NCBI GenBank assembly: GCA_004369045.1
Contig: ML213513.1
Span: 970,968-1,034,967 of the forward strand
DNA length: 64,000 nucleotides
Source: Heliocybe sulcata
Lineage: Eukaryota > Basidiomycota > Agaricomycetes > Gloeophyllales > Gloeophyllaceae
Reading direction: 5' to 3'
Under the pieces are notes generated by a model. It did not search any database and was not told where the DNA came from. It saw nothing but the letters and a program-made list of their open reading frames with translations. Below, in pieces: positions 1-11,849 of the stretch. The position numbers were made by a program, and so were the translations under genes. How positions within the stretch are numbered: position 1 is the stretch's first letter; the number at the start of each line of letters is the position of its first letter.

Positions 1-1164
1 AGGAGGGTGAGCTGATGGGCTTACCAGCGTCATGCTATTGGAAACAGGGACAAGGGTGGCATCCTTGATACGGTAGCGGAGGAGCCGCAGAAGGATGTCA
101 AGACCGTAAAAGGCAAGAGGAGGGAAGATCCAGGGCGAAGCGTAGATGGTATGGTAACACAGTGTGATGAAAAACGATATGGATGCGAGCACGCTGTTGG
201 TTAAATCCCAATTAGCCCTGCAGCACGCTATCGCGGGAGCGCAAGACGTACTGTACGTAGAAGAACGTCTGGTAGAAAAACCTCCGTGTGGGCCGCAGCG
301 ACGTCAAGACGATAATGCAGAGCAATGCAAACGCTGCTACGCCAGACGTCTCTTTCTGTTGTCCAAGAATGGGTAGGCCAAACGAAACGTGATTGCGGAT
401 CCATAGCGCTCCATGTACGAGAGCGCAGATGAACATGCCGCGACCTGACCAACGGTGAATGTAGTTGAGCTTCTCATATCCGTTGCCTGGGCCAAGGAGG
501 AGCGACAGGACAGAGTTCTTCGTTGCGAAGAGGAAGACAACTGGAAGTTGGGCGAGGGCAAGAAATCCTGGAAAAGCATCTCTCAGCTATCGAGAACCTC
601 CGTTATCGGGCCGTACTTACCAGCACGGTTCGGATTTTCGATGAGAGGGGCATTCTTGATCATGCATACGAGTACGGTAGCGAGGTATCCGCCAACCACC
701 AAGACTGTATCCAAGCAAACAGTTCACACCCGGCTGAGTATACAGCGGAGATAACGCTCACGTTGTCCCAAACTAATCTCCGACTTTGGTATCGTCCACA
801 GCAAAGTCGAGATCACAGTGCGGACAATTCCACTCGACACCCTCCATTTCCGATCCTGCCTCGGCTCCAAATCCTTTATCGGCACACCCTTGTAAAATCC
901 CTTCCCACTCCAGTCTTCCCAGATCCCAAAGAGCGTATCAAAGGCGCGTCCACGGCGGACCGCCCGAAGGAACCGGGGTAGCGCCAGGAGGATAGCAAAG
1001 CCAATAAAGGAGGCCCATATAATGGAGAACTTGCGCTGCCATTTCGGATCTTCAACGTACGAGCTTGTGTACCGCTCTCAGTATCAGTGACCATGTTTCT
1101 CTTCCCTATCGACTCACTTGTACTGCTGAAGATCCGCCGGGATTATGGGCACAATTCCTGACAT
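1..1164 (-). CDS. Ferric reductase transmembrane protein (FRE family), 5' part, cut by left edge
   Basis: Membrane flavocytochrome that moves electrons from cytosolic NADPH through FAD and two haems to Fe(III) or Cu(II) at the cell surface. Exons read on the minus strand: 1164-1118, 1063-762, 704-621, 567-252 and 193-25, with a donor at 24; introns are 53-58 bp and the phases agree. The protein starts MSGIVPIIPADLQQYN. It has several membrane helices and two pairs of haem-ligand histidines, each pair 13 residues apart: the first in YIHRWSGRG...LVHGALW, the second in YVHVLAS...LCYH. The last visible exon holds the conserved entry to the FAD domain (SPWIFPPLAFYGLD). The FAD and NADPH domains lie beyond the left edge. 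The short first exon and the CAAG acceptor at 1064 are the least certain parts. Family assignment is firm; substrate (iron or copper) is inferred. Confidence 0.9.
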
Positions 1165-2848
1165 GGAGAGCACGACCGGCTGTAATTCGATCTGTGGAGG
1201 TTCGATAGTCCTCTGTGGTGACTCAGGTGCTTGAAGGTAAGGACACTTGGAGAAGTGACAGAAGGCGACAGAGCAACGGTCGACAAGAAGTGATAATCGT
1301 GAGAAAAGGATCTAAAAAGTGCCAAACAAGACCAAGCAAAGGCGGTTGTGGCGTCCTCGCCGAGAACCCGGACTGTTGTTAGACCACTGCTAGGGTACTG
1401 CTGGTCTGAGATTGCGCAGAGTGCAGCAGATTTGTATCGTCCGTAGAAAACAAGCATTGCAGCTCAGAGTCAGTTTCAGCGCAAGGATCCATCTGCCTCC
1501 CTGCCTCCCTAGGCCAGGAGAGTGCGCGGCGGCCGATGACATAGAATCTCCAGTAGAAACGGACTCCTGCATCGCATGAACTATCGGAACCCGAGTCACT
1601 ACCCGCTGAAATGATAGCCCCATAAAGCGGCAGGAAGTCTGGGACGATCGGACATATCTGACGCCGCAGCACGATTAGGGACGGAGACATTAGAGGAACA
1701 GCCGCTAGCACGGAGCTCTGAGTAACGAGAAAGAGGCGGGGTGAAGCGAAGCCAATCCATCGGAGGCAGGGCTTCATGATAACTACGTTCGCACATGCCC
1801 AACCGACAAGCAGACTCAGGGAGCGAAGCAGACTCAGGGAGCGTCCGGAAGAGCAATCTAGAGTTTGACTAGGAGGTCAGATCCGGACCAGATAAAGCTT
1901 AAAGGGTTTGCGGCACAGTATACCAAAGTTTAGTCGGTGCCGCCAGGTAAGTCCAACAGCGAAGCGAGTACAGTTTAGATCTTGACGATAGTACCAAGGC
2001 ATAGGCTAAGCCTTGGGATGAGACAAGCTGAACCGGAAGCACGAATATTGCCAGCGAAGACCAGCCATATAGCAGAAGACGTGCATGCCGACGGACGGAC
2101 GAGACGTTGCGAAAGAAAGATGATTCACGTTGAGCGGATCCTGGGCAGGTTGGAGGTTGACTCAAGAACATCGAGCCACATGTTTGATGCTCCTAGTCGA
2201 GGTGGTAAGTCATTTCGCCCCCAGTGAGATCTGTATAGGCCAGCCAGCCCGTCTAGCAGCATCTCCAGGGTTTTCAAGCGCCTACCTTGAAGTCCAGACA
2301 GTCCAGTTGCCGTTCGGAGCAGAAATCTTTCGTATCCAAACATAGTCAGAGTTCATACCGTCCAGAGCGCCACTAGTGACGACTAAAGTTCCAGATGCAC
2401 TCCGTGACACGGCTCCTCTTGCGCTCGGTTCAGAGTCCTTGTTGCAGCGCAGATCCACGACCCACAAGACTCCGCCGGGAGCAGCAGCACAGCTGAGCGA
2501 GAAGTAGAGAAGGAAACGTCCCGTCATCGGCCACAGCGGCGGTGAGAGCGGTTGCGAGCGTGGTGGGAGGTCGAGGGTGCGCGGCAATTTTGCCGCATTG
2601 CGATACTGATGAGGCCTTTCTGTGATTGGTTGCGAGGCAACAGAAAATATGGCCAAACAAACTTCAGCCACACTTCCTCACGTGCACGTCCATCCCAACT
2701 CACACCGCTGGACCCATGAATAGGCCCTGTACCATCAGGACAGCAAGTATAATTCATTCTTAGTCCCTCCATAGACGCGCCGGCCAGGGTGCTAGATCGA
2801 CTCATCAATCGCCTAAGTCTACGCTGCCGTGCATGGAAAGACACGAGA
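1165..2848. other. Gene-free interval
   Basis: No reading frame here resembles a known family. The longest minus-strand frames (1379-1777, 2282-2907) lack conserved motifs and sensible splice partners. The interval holds a short 18-bp tandem duplication (1809-1843) and presumably the promoter of the ferric-reductase gene. Confidence 0.5.
1809..1843. repeat. Short tandem repeat, 18-bp unit, two copies
   Basis: The unit AGCAGACTCAGGGAGCGA occurs at 1809-1826 and again, one base short, at 1827-1843. It lies in intergenic DNA with no evident function. Confidence 0.85.
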
Positions 2849-4411
2849 CTACGGTGACTTTGAAAAACGCTTTGCGGACATAACAAGCTCCACAATGTTA
2901 GGGTCAATCTTTTCCTCCTTTACCCCGAGCCAATCCATGCCATCATCCCAAACGACCTCTTCAACCTCCATGCTCTGCAGATTATTGAGAACAGACCGAT
3001 CCATTCCAAAAGGCATTCGGATAATCAGCCGGGAGAGGGGGGCGCTATGGCTGGCGTCGATGAGCCAAAGGGCCTGGTGTATGTACTCGAGAGGAAAGTC
3101 TTCCGGATCCATATCCTCCAGGATCATAGTCTGCAGCTTGGGTAATAGCCGTGGGTTGCGGACACCTTGGACACCTACAGTCTGTTGTCTGCCTTCTCCT
3201 TCTTCGCCTTGAGCAGCCAAAGCAGTCCGATAAGCCTTTGCCTCCTTTGCCTTCAAATCCATGCGCATCAAGAACGCCTTGACAGCCAGTTTTCCAGCGA
3301 TACGCAGTGTGACCAAGTTCTCCATGCCATTCAGAATGAATTGCATATCAGACTCAGCAACCGAGCCCCCGATGCCCAAGTGCTGGACAGCCCGCAGGTT
3401 GATCGCATACCGTACACAAATCCTGAATAAGTAAGAAAGCGGCCAGGGTGAGGAGGCAGGAAGGAGGATGCACACCGGCGCCTCCTTGTACGAACACGGG
3501 TCATAGTTCATCCAGCAGATGAACCCGTCCAAGACGTCCATCCACTCGAGGGTAACGAAGGTTAGATCATGGTAGACGTCCCTGATTGCCACCATACAAT
3601 CTGCATACCCGTTACTCACGGCGACCAGGCGCTTTGGAGGAACCAATGCAAATTTGCGGATAATCTGGCCGTGCGAGCCACGCATATTCAGGTGTAGTTC
3701 GTCCAGTAGAGGAAGACCCTTGTACATACGGCGTAAAGAGTCGCTCCGGGAGCTTGGCAGATCGCCTGATAGATAGAAGAAGCGGAGTAGTGGCATCTGG
3801 GTAAGGGCTTTGAGTATGTAGTCGACAGTGAAGTACCGATTGCACAGAGTGAGCCGCGTCAGGGAGGGCTGCAACACGGGCTCGATGTTTGTGAACGATC
3901 TACCGTCGAGATTAAGTTCTGTGAGCTCCGACGCCGCGAAGAGCTCCAAGAACTGCTCTGAGTCGAGTGTCTCCTCGGAATCGGTCAAGCCCGTTCTGTC
4001 TTCTTTTTCGATGATCTCAAGAACACGAAGAAGGGGTAAAGGGCCGATAGGCAAGTGTATGAGACGGGTCAGGACGCACTTCGGAGCCTTGATCTTGAGT
4101 GTCTCGATGCGTTCTGATGCTCGCATCAGAAGCTTCCGTGGCTGAACTTCGATGTTTGCGTAGATCTGACATTTGAGGGGCAGGTGCTGCGACCGTCGGA
4201 GGATCACTTCAAGTGGCAGGTTCTTATTTGTCAGATGGAAAATGTAGATGTTCGACCATAGCTCAGGCGTGCCAACTGCGATCTCTCGCCAGCGGTGGCA
4301 GACATGGGTGATATCAACGAGCTCCGGTACGCAGTAATTGGCCAAGACAAGCGGATCAAAGTGCTTAAAGATGGCAAGGAGGAGCTCGTCTGGCAGCTCT
4401 GGCACGGACAT
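2849..4411 (-). CDS. F-box protein
   Basis: Up to 520 residues. The N-terminal F-box (about residues 4-50: LPDELLLAIFKHFDPLVLANY, then VCHRWREIAVGTPELWSNI) would bind Skp1 of an SCF ubiquitin ligase. The rest is a leucine-rich-repeat-like region such as LPLLRVLEIIE, LTELNLDG and LPLLDELHLNM, which probably recruits the target. The frame is open from 4411 to 2849. A possible in-frame 69-nt intron (3491-3423; donor GTACAA, acceptor TTCAG) would remove 23 residues and restore a smoother repeat, so the true protein may be 497 residues. Such F-box genes are highly expanded in Agaricomycetes and their substrates are unknown. A short 5' exon cannot be excluded. Confidence 0.85.
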   Translation of the reverse strand: MSVPELPDELLLAIFKHFDPLVLANYCVPELVDITHVCHRWREIAVGTPELWSNIYIFHLTNKNLPLEVILRRSQHLPLKCQIYANIEVQPRKLLMRASERIETLKIKAPKCVLTRLIHLPIGPLPLLRVLEIIEKEDRTGLTDSEETLDSEQFLELFAASELTELNLDGRSFTNIEPVLQPSLTRLTLCNRYFTVDYILKALTQMPLLRFFYLSGDLPSSRSDSLRRMYKGLPLLDELHLNMRGSHGQIIRKFALVPPKRLVAVSNGYADCMVAIRDVYHDLTFVTLEWMDVLDGFICWMNYDPCSYKEAPVCILLPASSPWPLSYLFRICVRYAINLRAVQHLGIGGSVAESDMQFILNGMENLVTLRIAGKLAVKAFLMRMDLKAKEAKAYRTALAAQGEEGEGRQQTVGVQGVRNPRLLPKLQTMILEDMDPEDFPLEYIHQALWLIDASHSAPLSRLIIRMPFGMDRSVLNNLQSMEVEEVVWDDGMDWLGVKEEKIDPNIVELVMSAKRFSKSP

Positions 4412-5277
4412 GATCGCGGCTGTATGTTAATCTTCTTGTGCAGACTGAACACGAGCGAATTTTCGGCCGTCGTCACAGTATTACTGGTACTTCTTCAAGA
4501 TGGCAGGCTGAATTCGAGTTTCGGGGAACATACATCGGTCAAATTGCCGTCGACGTAGGCAAGACATCGCGTACGCACTTGGTTTACATGCAACTTGTAA
4601 GACTTAGACGTAGCCTTGCTACGCAGTGAGTCCACGAAAATAGGAACTCAAAGTTCACAACGGTCAAGAACCAGAACAAATCTTAGTCAACAGTTCCTGA
4701 GAGGGGAACAAAGTTCTCTACTCGACGAACATGCAACGCGAGCCTTTATATACTAGCCATGTGGTGAAATAATCGATAAGGTCAGGTATCGGATCTCTAA
4801 GAATGCGTAAACGTACCAAATCAGGAAGTACGGCCATGAAAAGGCGTCGTTAGAGTTGTAGACAAATTCCTAAATAACTTCGCTCATGGCCTCTCATTGT
4901 AGTGCGTTCGCTCAAGCCATGTGCATGGACACCAATGACCTTGTAGAAGCAGTTACTTTCTGCTCGCTGGGTCGAAATGTTATATGTATAGTCGACCGTC
5001 ATGTGAAGGTATAAACTAGACATCATACGGCCCGCGAGGCCCAAGAGGACATTTATCTTGGCTGCCACTCCTTGGGAACATATATCCATTATGCGTGACT
5101 ATCAGCTAGACTTACGGTCTAGGTATAACTAGGGTATGGAAATCCAAGCAAGTCGAAGGACGTCGAGATGTAGGGTGATGGTCTATGGGCTATCGGGGGA
5201 CAGCTGCGTCAGCTTCCGGGACATGTCTTGGATTCAAGAAGCACTCACTATCAATCCAATACAAGCTACATCCGCCT
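4412..5277. other. Gene-free interval between F-box and FMN-reductase genes
   Basis: Both neighbours are on the minus strand, so this holds the F-box promoter and the 3' end of the FMN-reductase gene. The sequence is somewhat AT-rich around 4740-5110. No coding signal was seen on either strand. Confidence 0.5.
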
Positions 5278-5904
5278 CTATGCCGGAGCGTTCGCCTCAC
5301 CGCCCATCAGCTCATATAGCTCATCCGAGGCTTCCTTCAGCGGCTCCTCAAATGCCTTCAAAAACTCATCCTCTCCCTTCACTCTCTCCTGGCCTGCGAT
5401 ATAATCGTGCGACAGCGCCACCAACACATCCCGCCCAACAAGCTTCATCTTCAGCCCCTTCCCCATCACCTGCCGCAGCTGTTCCGCGCACTTTGCGCCG
5501 CCCCTTGACCCGTACGTGACCAACATCGCGGGCTTCCCGTGCCACTCATAGTAGAGATGGTCTAGCGCGTTCTTCAGCTCGCCCGGGTACCCCCAGTTGA
5601 ACTGAGGTGAGACGACGACGATCGCGCTGCAGGTGCTGACGAAGGTGCTCCAGTCGCGGATGGCTTGCGTCGGGTAGTCGGAGAGTTCTTTGACGAGGGA
5701 TGGCATCTGCGGATGGAGGAGGGGGCCGAGAGGGTGCGGGGCCGTTATAGGGTCGACAAGCACAACTTCGACATCGGATGGGATGTTCTTCTTGAGGAAA
5801 GCAGAGACCCAGCTGGCAATTCCCATGGCGTTGCCTCCCTTGCGAGAGCTGCCAAGGATGATACCGATGCGCTTCGAAGGGATGGTGGAGGTAAGAGAAG
5901 ACAT
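5278..5904 (-). CDS. NAD(P)H-dependent FMN reductase-like flavoprotein
   Basis: About 208 residues with a flavodoxin-like fold. The N-terminal phosphate loop that binds FMN is clear: GIILGSSRKGGNA near residues 13-25. The usual SPQFNWGYPGELKNALDHL motif follows in the middle and TYGSRGGAKCAEQLR after it. Family members reduce free or bound FMN, quinones or azo compounds with NAD(P)H in the cytosol. The frame opens at 5946, but I chose the methionine at 5904 (MSSLTSTIPSKR) because the loop then sits at its usual distance from the N-terminus. A TATA-like ATATAAG lies at 6009-6003. Substrate is not predictable from sequence. No introns are needed. Confidence 0.87.
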   Translation of the reverse strand: MSSLTSTIPSKRIGIILGSSRKGGNAMGIASWVSAFLKKNIPSDVEVVLVDPITAPHPLGPLLHPQMPSLVKELSDYPTQAIRDWSTFVSTCSAIVVVSPQFNWGYPGELKNALDHLYYEWHGKPAMLVTYGSRGGAKCAEQLRQVMGKGLKMKLVGRDVLVALSHDYIAGQERVKGEDEFLKAFEEPLKEASDELYELMGGEANAPA

Positions 5905-6078
5905 AATTATGCAATCGATTCGAATGAGGATGGCGGGGATAGACAAGTGGCGGCTGACAAGGTCGCTTGTCCAGTTGTGAAGGACACGATAGGCCCTCGT
6001 CGCTTATATGGTCTCAACACCGCACAGTAGGGGCCACTGCTCGCCACTGCCCTTAGTCAAATTTCTGCGGAACCTTTT

Positions 6079-6633
6079 TCATAGGTGCTTAAAATAGCCT
6101 GAGCTTAGTCTTACACGTGAAACGCAGCATAAGAACTGACTCACCATCTTCCCACCGAAGCCCCTCGTCGCTGTCAGAACAAGCTCGACAGACCAATGAG
6201 ACGCACCAAGGAACCCCTCACCCCCTGCATCAGAGAGCTGCGCCGCATATGTCGCATCGCAGTTTATCAAGCTTTCCTGTGAGATGATGCAACTGTACCT
6301 GTGGAGAGAAGTATCCGCCCACGCCGAGCATGGGGTCCCGCAGGAGCCGTGCTTTCTTGCTCAGCCCTATCCTCCTCAACTCCACCAGCGCCCTTGCAAG
6401 CCCATTGGGGCCCGTTGGCAGTCCAAATTCGCCTACTCACTCTTCTCTCGGGTGCCTATCGTCCCTGAAATGCGGTCCCGAGGGCTTGCTTCCACATTTA
6501 CCTTGCTTCTCTTGGCTATTTTCCTCACCGCTCTCACTTCCATATACCCTCTGCCTCGATTCTCTCTCCCATCTTGCGATATTCCATTACCGAGGCGAAC
6601 CACCCCTCCGCCCAAAACTTTCACTTCAAACAT
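6079..6633 (-). CDS. Possible small gene of unknown function (three exons, tentative)
   Basis: I do not recognise this protein. Three pieces join in frame with normal splice sites: 6633-6591, 6432-6299 and 6237-6079, giving 111 residues. The middle and last pieces read GEFGLPTGPNGLARAL, LLRDPMLGVGGYFSPQ and GGEGFLGASHWSVELV, which look coding in composition. A donor (GTGAGT) after GFGGKM at 6144 suggests another exon, but none was found downstream. It could therefore be a gene remnant. The first intron (~158 bp) is long for this genome. Treat as a hypothesis. Confidence 0.3.
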
Positions 6634-7795
6634 GAGATCACGCCTCTGATTGCCAATACGGCGTTATATAGCCGTGTCAGAGAAAAGAGTACGCATCAGC
6701 CCCTCTGGGTCGCCTGCGGAAGTCAGAAGCGCGTACCGCAAACGAGGAGGCGTACCGTTGCGACCGATCCCTTCCGCGACACTACTCCGCAAGAGAGGAC
6801 CTGATCGCATGTCCTCCTACAGGTGCAAGCCCCTAAGGTTAGGTACAGCTGCAAGGGAAGTGCGATGGACGGATAAACTGCAATGCTTCAGGAGTACGAG
6901 TCGTTCCATTACGAGGACCGAGTCGTAACTAGATGAGGCGAGGTCCAGAACAGACATATACGTGTGCGCCGCTGTAGATGGATTACAGAAGAAACACTGA
7001 ATTGCGTGCACAGGGCCGTCCGGAGACATAGTACATAGTGATGAAGGAGACTGCGAGAGGAAGTCGGGAGCTCGAGAAGCGCAACGCGAGCGTCTTGTAT
7101 TGACGTATTGACATATATTTGGCTTGCTAATGTGGCTGCTTCCGCAAGTGCCACTCCAAGTTGCAACGCTAAGTAAAGCTGCGACGAGAAACGGATTGCA
7201 TTGGCCTGCAGGAATGAATGAGCCAACTACGACAGTGCAATCAGAGAGAGAATAAACAGTTTAAGAAGATGAATGGAGCGGGTGACTATCTCGAATGTTG
7301 CCGCGCTGTTGCGATAAATTTGACTCCAAAACTCAAAGCAAGAAGGTGTCCTATGACTAACTTACCCTTCGACGTTCGAATTGATCTTCCGGACCTGATG
7401 GTATGTCTGCTGACAATCTGATGTTCTGGTCTAAGCATCTTGATGAAGGGCGACGGTCCGGATCATCGACAGATGGGTGCCATGCTTCGCCTGATGAACA
7501 GTTCGTACTGGGGAACATCTGAGTTAGCACTGGAACTGTCGCGCAAGAAAGTCCTAACATATCGTAGATGATCCACATGAACGCGGCAAATTATGATACG
7601 AAGATCTACATACGATACAATACCCTGCGATCGCGAGTGATATATTACTTGGTCGGTGAATAAAATTTGAACATGATATGATCCACTATCACAGCATGCA
7701 TATTACGGCCTATCCTGGGCCACCGTGGTAGAGTATAATGGCATGCGTAACAAAATGTGATGACGCCAGAATCGACAGAGAGCTGAGGAGCGACC
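6634..7795. other. Gene-free interval
   Basis: No supported coding sequence. Frames on both strands are short and lack family similarity. Confidence 0.5.
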
Positions 7796-8992
7796 TCAAC
7801 CTCGCAACACTGCCTGGAAGAGAGCAGAGTAGTACTCATACTCTGCGTCTGCGCCGACAGCGACGTCAGCCACAGGAGCAGGAACCATCTTCCCTGACGG
7901 CTTGTCCAAAGCGAAACGACGCGACCGCCCCTCCGGCTCGCGGAACTCTGTCCAGCTTAGGGAAGAGCTGCGGTCATGCCAACGTTGACTATTTTCCTTC
8001 AAGTCACATTCACTATCGAAGGGGGGGTTCCGCCCGGTCACGCAAACACGAGACAGGTTTGGGCAAGTCTCCACAGTCTTCGCGATATCACAGAAGGCCT
8101 AAGAACGTAATTTATCACTGCAACACGAGCGAAACGCACGGGGTTGACTTACATCAAAGAGACGGAACGTCGGAACGTGAATATCAAGGAAGGTGACAGC
8201 ATCGAGCAGCCGCGCGTCTTTGTTGACGAACATAGGAAGATCTGATGTGATGTAATTATTCCGGGGTGCAGGACGGAAGTGAATGCCCAAAGTGTGGACG
8301 GGGCGTGCGGATGACGCGAAAGCGGTCTTTAGATCCTCGTAGGCGGACCCATCGCCTTTGTTGTCGAGAGTGAAGTCCAGCACGACCCGGCTCACGGGTC
8401 GATCTGGAATGAGGGATTGCAGGGTGTTGCTTTTAGCGCAAACAAGGCGCAAGTTAGGTAGGGCGGAAGAGGACACTTGAACGTGCTCGTCCCAGTGTGC
8501 CATATACTTGTTAGCAAGCACCAGGACTTCCATCCGGCGCTGTCTCTCCAGCCATGAAGAAAGTACCTGCCCCGGGGGGATGTCCGTCACGAAAGCGATG
8601 GGTTGTGCGGTGCACCGACCAAGAACCCACGCCTCTGATGGTGGCAAACCCAGCAGGTAGAGTTCGTCAAGTTTGACAAACGACTCTAGTGCCTGGGCCA
8701 CTAGACGGAAGAAGCCCTGCAGAAGCTCCGGTTTGGCTCGCTGAGCCCAAGCCAACGTATTGATGGAGAACTTTCGAACATAGCCCTGGCGATACTCGCA
8801 TCCTGGTCTAAGAACAGAGAGAATAGCATGGACAGTGCTCCGAAATCCTAGCTCTGCGATGCTGTTGTAGAGCACCGGTTCCGTAATGGATTTGAAGGTA
8901 CAGCTGGCACAAGACAGCGCCCGGAGTTCTGCTCGATCGGCGTTTTGGACAATTTTCTCTAGGAGTTCGATTGGCAGTGATTGGGGAGCCAT
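7796..8992 (-). CDS. F-box-like protein
   Basis: Two exons, 8992-8153 and 8098-7796, split by a 54-bp GTAAGT...TTAG intron, give 380 residues in phase. The N-terminus (MAPQSLPIELLEKIVQNADRA, then LRALSCASCTFKSITEPVLY) is an F-box. The following ~330 residues form a loose repeat domain ending in a hydrophilic tail (FDSECDLKENSQRWHDRSSS, then YEYYSALFQAVL). The role is inferred: Skp1 binding and substrate recruitment in an SCF complex. An ATATAAG element at 9133-9127 on the same strand may belong to its promoter. The sequence is unrelated outside the F-box to the other two F-box genes in the window. Confidence 0.82.
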
Positions 8993-10156
8993 GATGGACT
9001 GTATAAGCTAAGAGGATCAGTGTCAGACGGGGATAGCAGAAGGAACATACCTATGCAGTTCCTGGCGGAACTAGCGAGGTGGAGGAGGCGAAGAGGAAAA
9101 CTTGAACACATTGGGCCGACGGGGCACTTATATGATGCCTGGACAGCGGCCTGGACAGCGGCCAATGCTCGATGGGCATGAGAACCCGCCGTATACGCCG
9201 TAGCGGTTACATAAGTGGCCACTATATGAAAGCCGACCAACATTCCAGTCGCCAATCGGCTGCATGCAATAGTCGTTTCAGGGTTCGGCCTGATCCGTTT
9301 AGGTTACTCGTGCGCGCTCATCGCTGATGGTGCCGCCCATAGAGCGAGTTACAATAGAGTCGGAGCGCCTCGATCCTACGCTAAACACACGTAAATCTCC
9401 GGGCGGAAGCAAACGTTGACGTGCCGAGAGTCACTTGTCTCGCGAATAAGGACGTACCGGAAGTGCTTTGACTTCATATGGTGCCCATGAAGTAAGCGCA
9501 GCGCCTGGTGAGGATGCCAGCAGGGTCATAAGATACTGAGCCCGACCTTTAGTCCCCAAAACGAGAGAAGCGTCGGACGATACGTATTGGACACGTCGAA
9601 GGTAGCGTGCTGTATGGCTGAAGACTAGAGTAAACGAGAGACATGCCAATGTTCGATAGTTCTGAGGATATGAACATGTAGGAGCGCTCGCAGGTCCTCG
9701 TCCCGTTGATGACGGTGGCGCTTGAAGCGCTTCCCCTGGTTCCTTATTTTGAAACTTCCATTGACAGATCATGATGTGGCTGTGACTGCGGTGGCGCGCC
9801 GCCACTCGTCTCGGACACGGTGAATCTCTTTCCCGCTGCAGGGGTTACTACTATTCACCTTTATTCTCTGCTCAAACGTATCTACTCGAAACCAAACAGA
9901 TATGGACTGAGAGGCAGAGGGTCGCGACCAGAGGCCAACTTTGCGTCCAGGGTACCGACATAAATCGTTTCTACACAAAATTATTCCAGGATCCACCAAT
10001 GTCTGAATCGCTCCGTTGCGGTACGATTCTACTCCTTCCGCATTGTGCTTTGTCCCAGGCCTTTTCCAAGTTTTCATCACGAGCCGACGAATCACGAAAC
10101 TATTGAGTCGCGACAAGGCCATAATGCTAGGCCAGAATGCCTATTGACTCCTAGCC
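8993..10156. other. Gene-free interval
   Basis: Contains the promoter of the F-box gene and a 12-bp tandem pair. Minus-strand frames at 9431-9805 and 9769-10122 are open but show no recognisable domain, so I do not call them genes. Confidence 0.45.
9137..9160. repeat. 12-bp tandem repeat, two copies
   Basis: GCCTGGACAGCG at 9137-9148 is repeated exactly at 9149-9160, about 150 bp upstream of the F-box start. Confidence 0.85.
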
Positions 10157-11460
10157 CGGTGCCTCCTAGACGTACTTGCTTAGCTCAGATGTTCCAGTAA
10201 GTGTCAGCCTTCACTTGAAACCATTGATCCCTGCCAGAAAAATGCCATCAAATGCTGCCTGCCATGCTCTCATTTCAGTCAAATAGACAGCAGGACAGCC
10301 CCGGCAACCGTGGATCTCCCTGAACAGCGCAACCGCGTTTCCAAACCAGTCTGGTAGCTGCTTTCGCTTTCTCGTTTCATGGCCTTTCTCACTGACGCAG
10401 CTCCCGTTATCCTAGCCATCGCGCTTTCTGCCCGATTGTTCCACTGTCAAGAACACGGTCGAGCATTCCCAAGGAAAGTATCCGTAGTAGCCGGCCTGCC
10501 TGAGCTGAGACTTACACGGGCCATGTCACGAAACCCAGCTCAATTCGCAGGTCCCGCTTTCTCGTTTCCCGGCCTTTCACTGAAACAGCGCCGTTTATCC
10601 TATTCCTGCCCGGTTGTCCCACTGTCAAGAAAGCGGTCGAACACCCATCCGTAGTCATCGGCCCGAGACTTCGTTAAGCTAGACTTTCACAGTCCGCACA
10701 CCTATTACACCGTGGGTGTCCTATCGTAGAAGTTTATTTTCTAACCCAATCTGCGTAGGGACGGAACGTCTTTGAACGCCGAATCACCAAACTAAGGACT
10801 CGCGGATCCAAAGAGCATCATCCTAGGTCTAGATGTAATCCGGTGTCTCCTAGACGTACTTGCTCTTGCTCAGCCTAGATGTTCCAGCAAGTCTCAGCCT
10901 TACCTGAAACCAGTGAGCCCTGTCAGAAAACGCCAAGAATACCAGGGCGCTCGAATTGAATACTCTCGGTTCACCAAATGGACAGCAGGAGAGCCCCGAC
11001 AACCATGGATCTTCCTGAACAGGAGAGCACGCTTCCAAATCATTCCGATAGTTGGTCCCTCTTTCTCGTTTCACGACGCAGCTCCTCTGCCCGGTTGTTC
11101 CACTGGCAAGAAAGCGGTCGAGCATTCCCAAGGGAAACATCGTCCGTAGTCGCCGGTCTCCCCTGAACCGAGAGTCATGCCACGAACGCTAGCTCAACCG
11201 CATTTACAAATTATTCCGGTAGCTAGTACCGCTTCCTCGTTTCACGGCCTTTTGCACTGACGCAGCTCCTCTGCCCGGTTGTTCCACTGTCAAGAAAGCA
11301 GTCGAGCATTCCCAAGGGAAGCATCGTCCTGCCTGAGCTAGACTCTAACAGTCTCTGCCCATCCCGCAGTCACACCGTGGGTGCCCTCTAGTCCAAGTTC
11401 ATCTTCTAACTCCATCTGCGTAGCGACGGAATGTCTTTGAACGCCGCAAACGCGTGTTCC
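10157..11460. repeat. Tandem duplication of a ~680-bp block containing smaller internal repeats
   Basis: Two diverged blocks, about 10157-10800 and 10838-11460, share the same order of landmarks. Each starts with a segment containing CTCCTAGACGTACTTGCT, then has a motif around GACAGCAGGA, then two smaller units, then a tail with TCTTTGAACGCCG. The smaller unit (about 150-200 bp) begins near CTTTCTCGTTTC and contains GTCAAGAAAGCGGTCGA. It occurs near 10365, 10555, 11065 and 11235. Copies differ by substitutions and small indels. No coding sequence was found in it. Confidence 0.75.
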
Positions 11461-11849
11461 ACCGCAATTCCGTACGCCCGTACTTACTATTCTTCGCTTT
11501 CATATAGCCCCTTTCCACTCTCATCACAATTTTTGTGGGTAATGATTTGAACGCCGGTGGTAGCTCTATGCGTCATTCCTTGAACGGCGTAGTGAATGTC
11601 TGATATGCTACTGGGAAGGTCACCGTGTCCGCTGTCACATGCAGGGATCATTCGAGCAGCAGCTGACTTCTTACGGGTCCGTGGAGTACGCTCCTGTAAC
11701 GATTTGGTTCGATACAGCCGGCCTTCAAGAAAGACTAACATCATGTGGCACCCGGAAATCCAGTTACGTCCTCACTTTGCCCTGTCGCACTCGCGTTCTT
11801 GTTCTCTAGGATGGACGACTGCTTATCGCAGCCGACGGGCTACTCTTGA

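Noticed and set aside
3423-3475. 53-bp GTGTGC...TTCAG intron in the first F-box gene
   Set aside because: Splicing it would shift the frame into an early stop. The 69-nt alternative starting at 3491 keeps frame and is mentioned instead.
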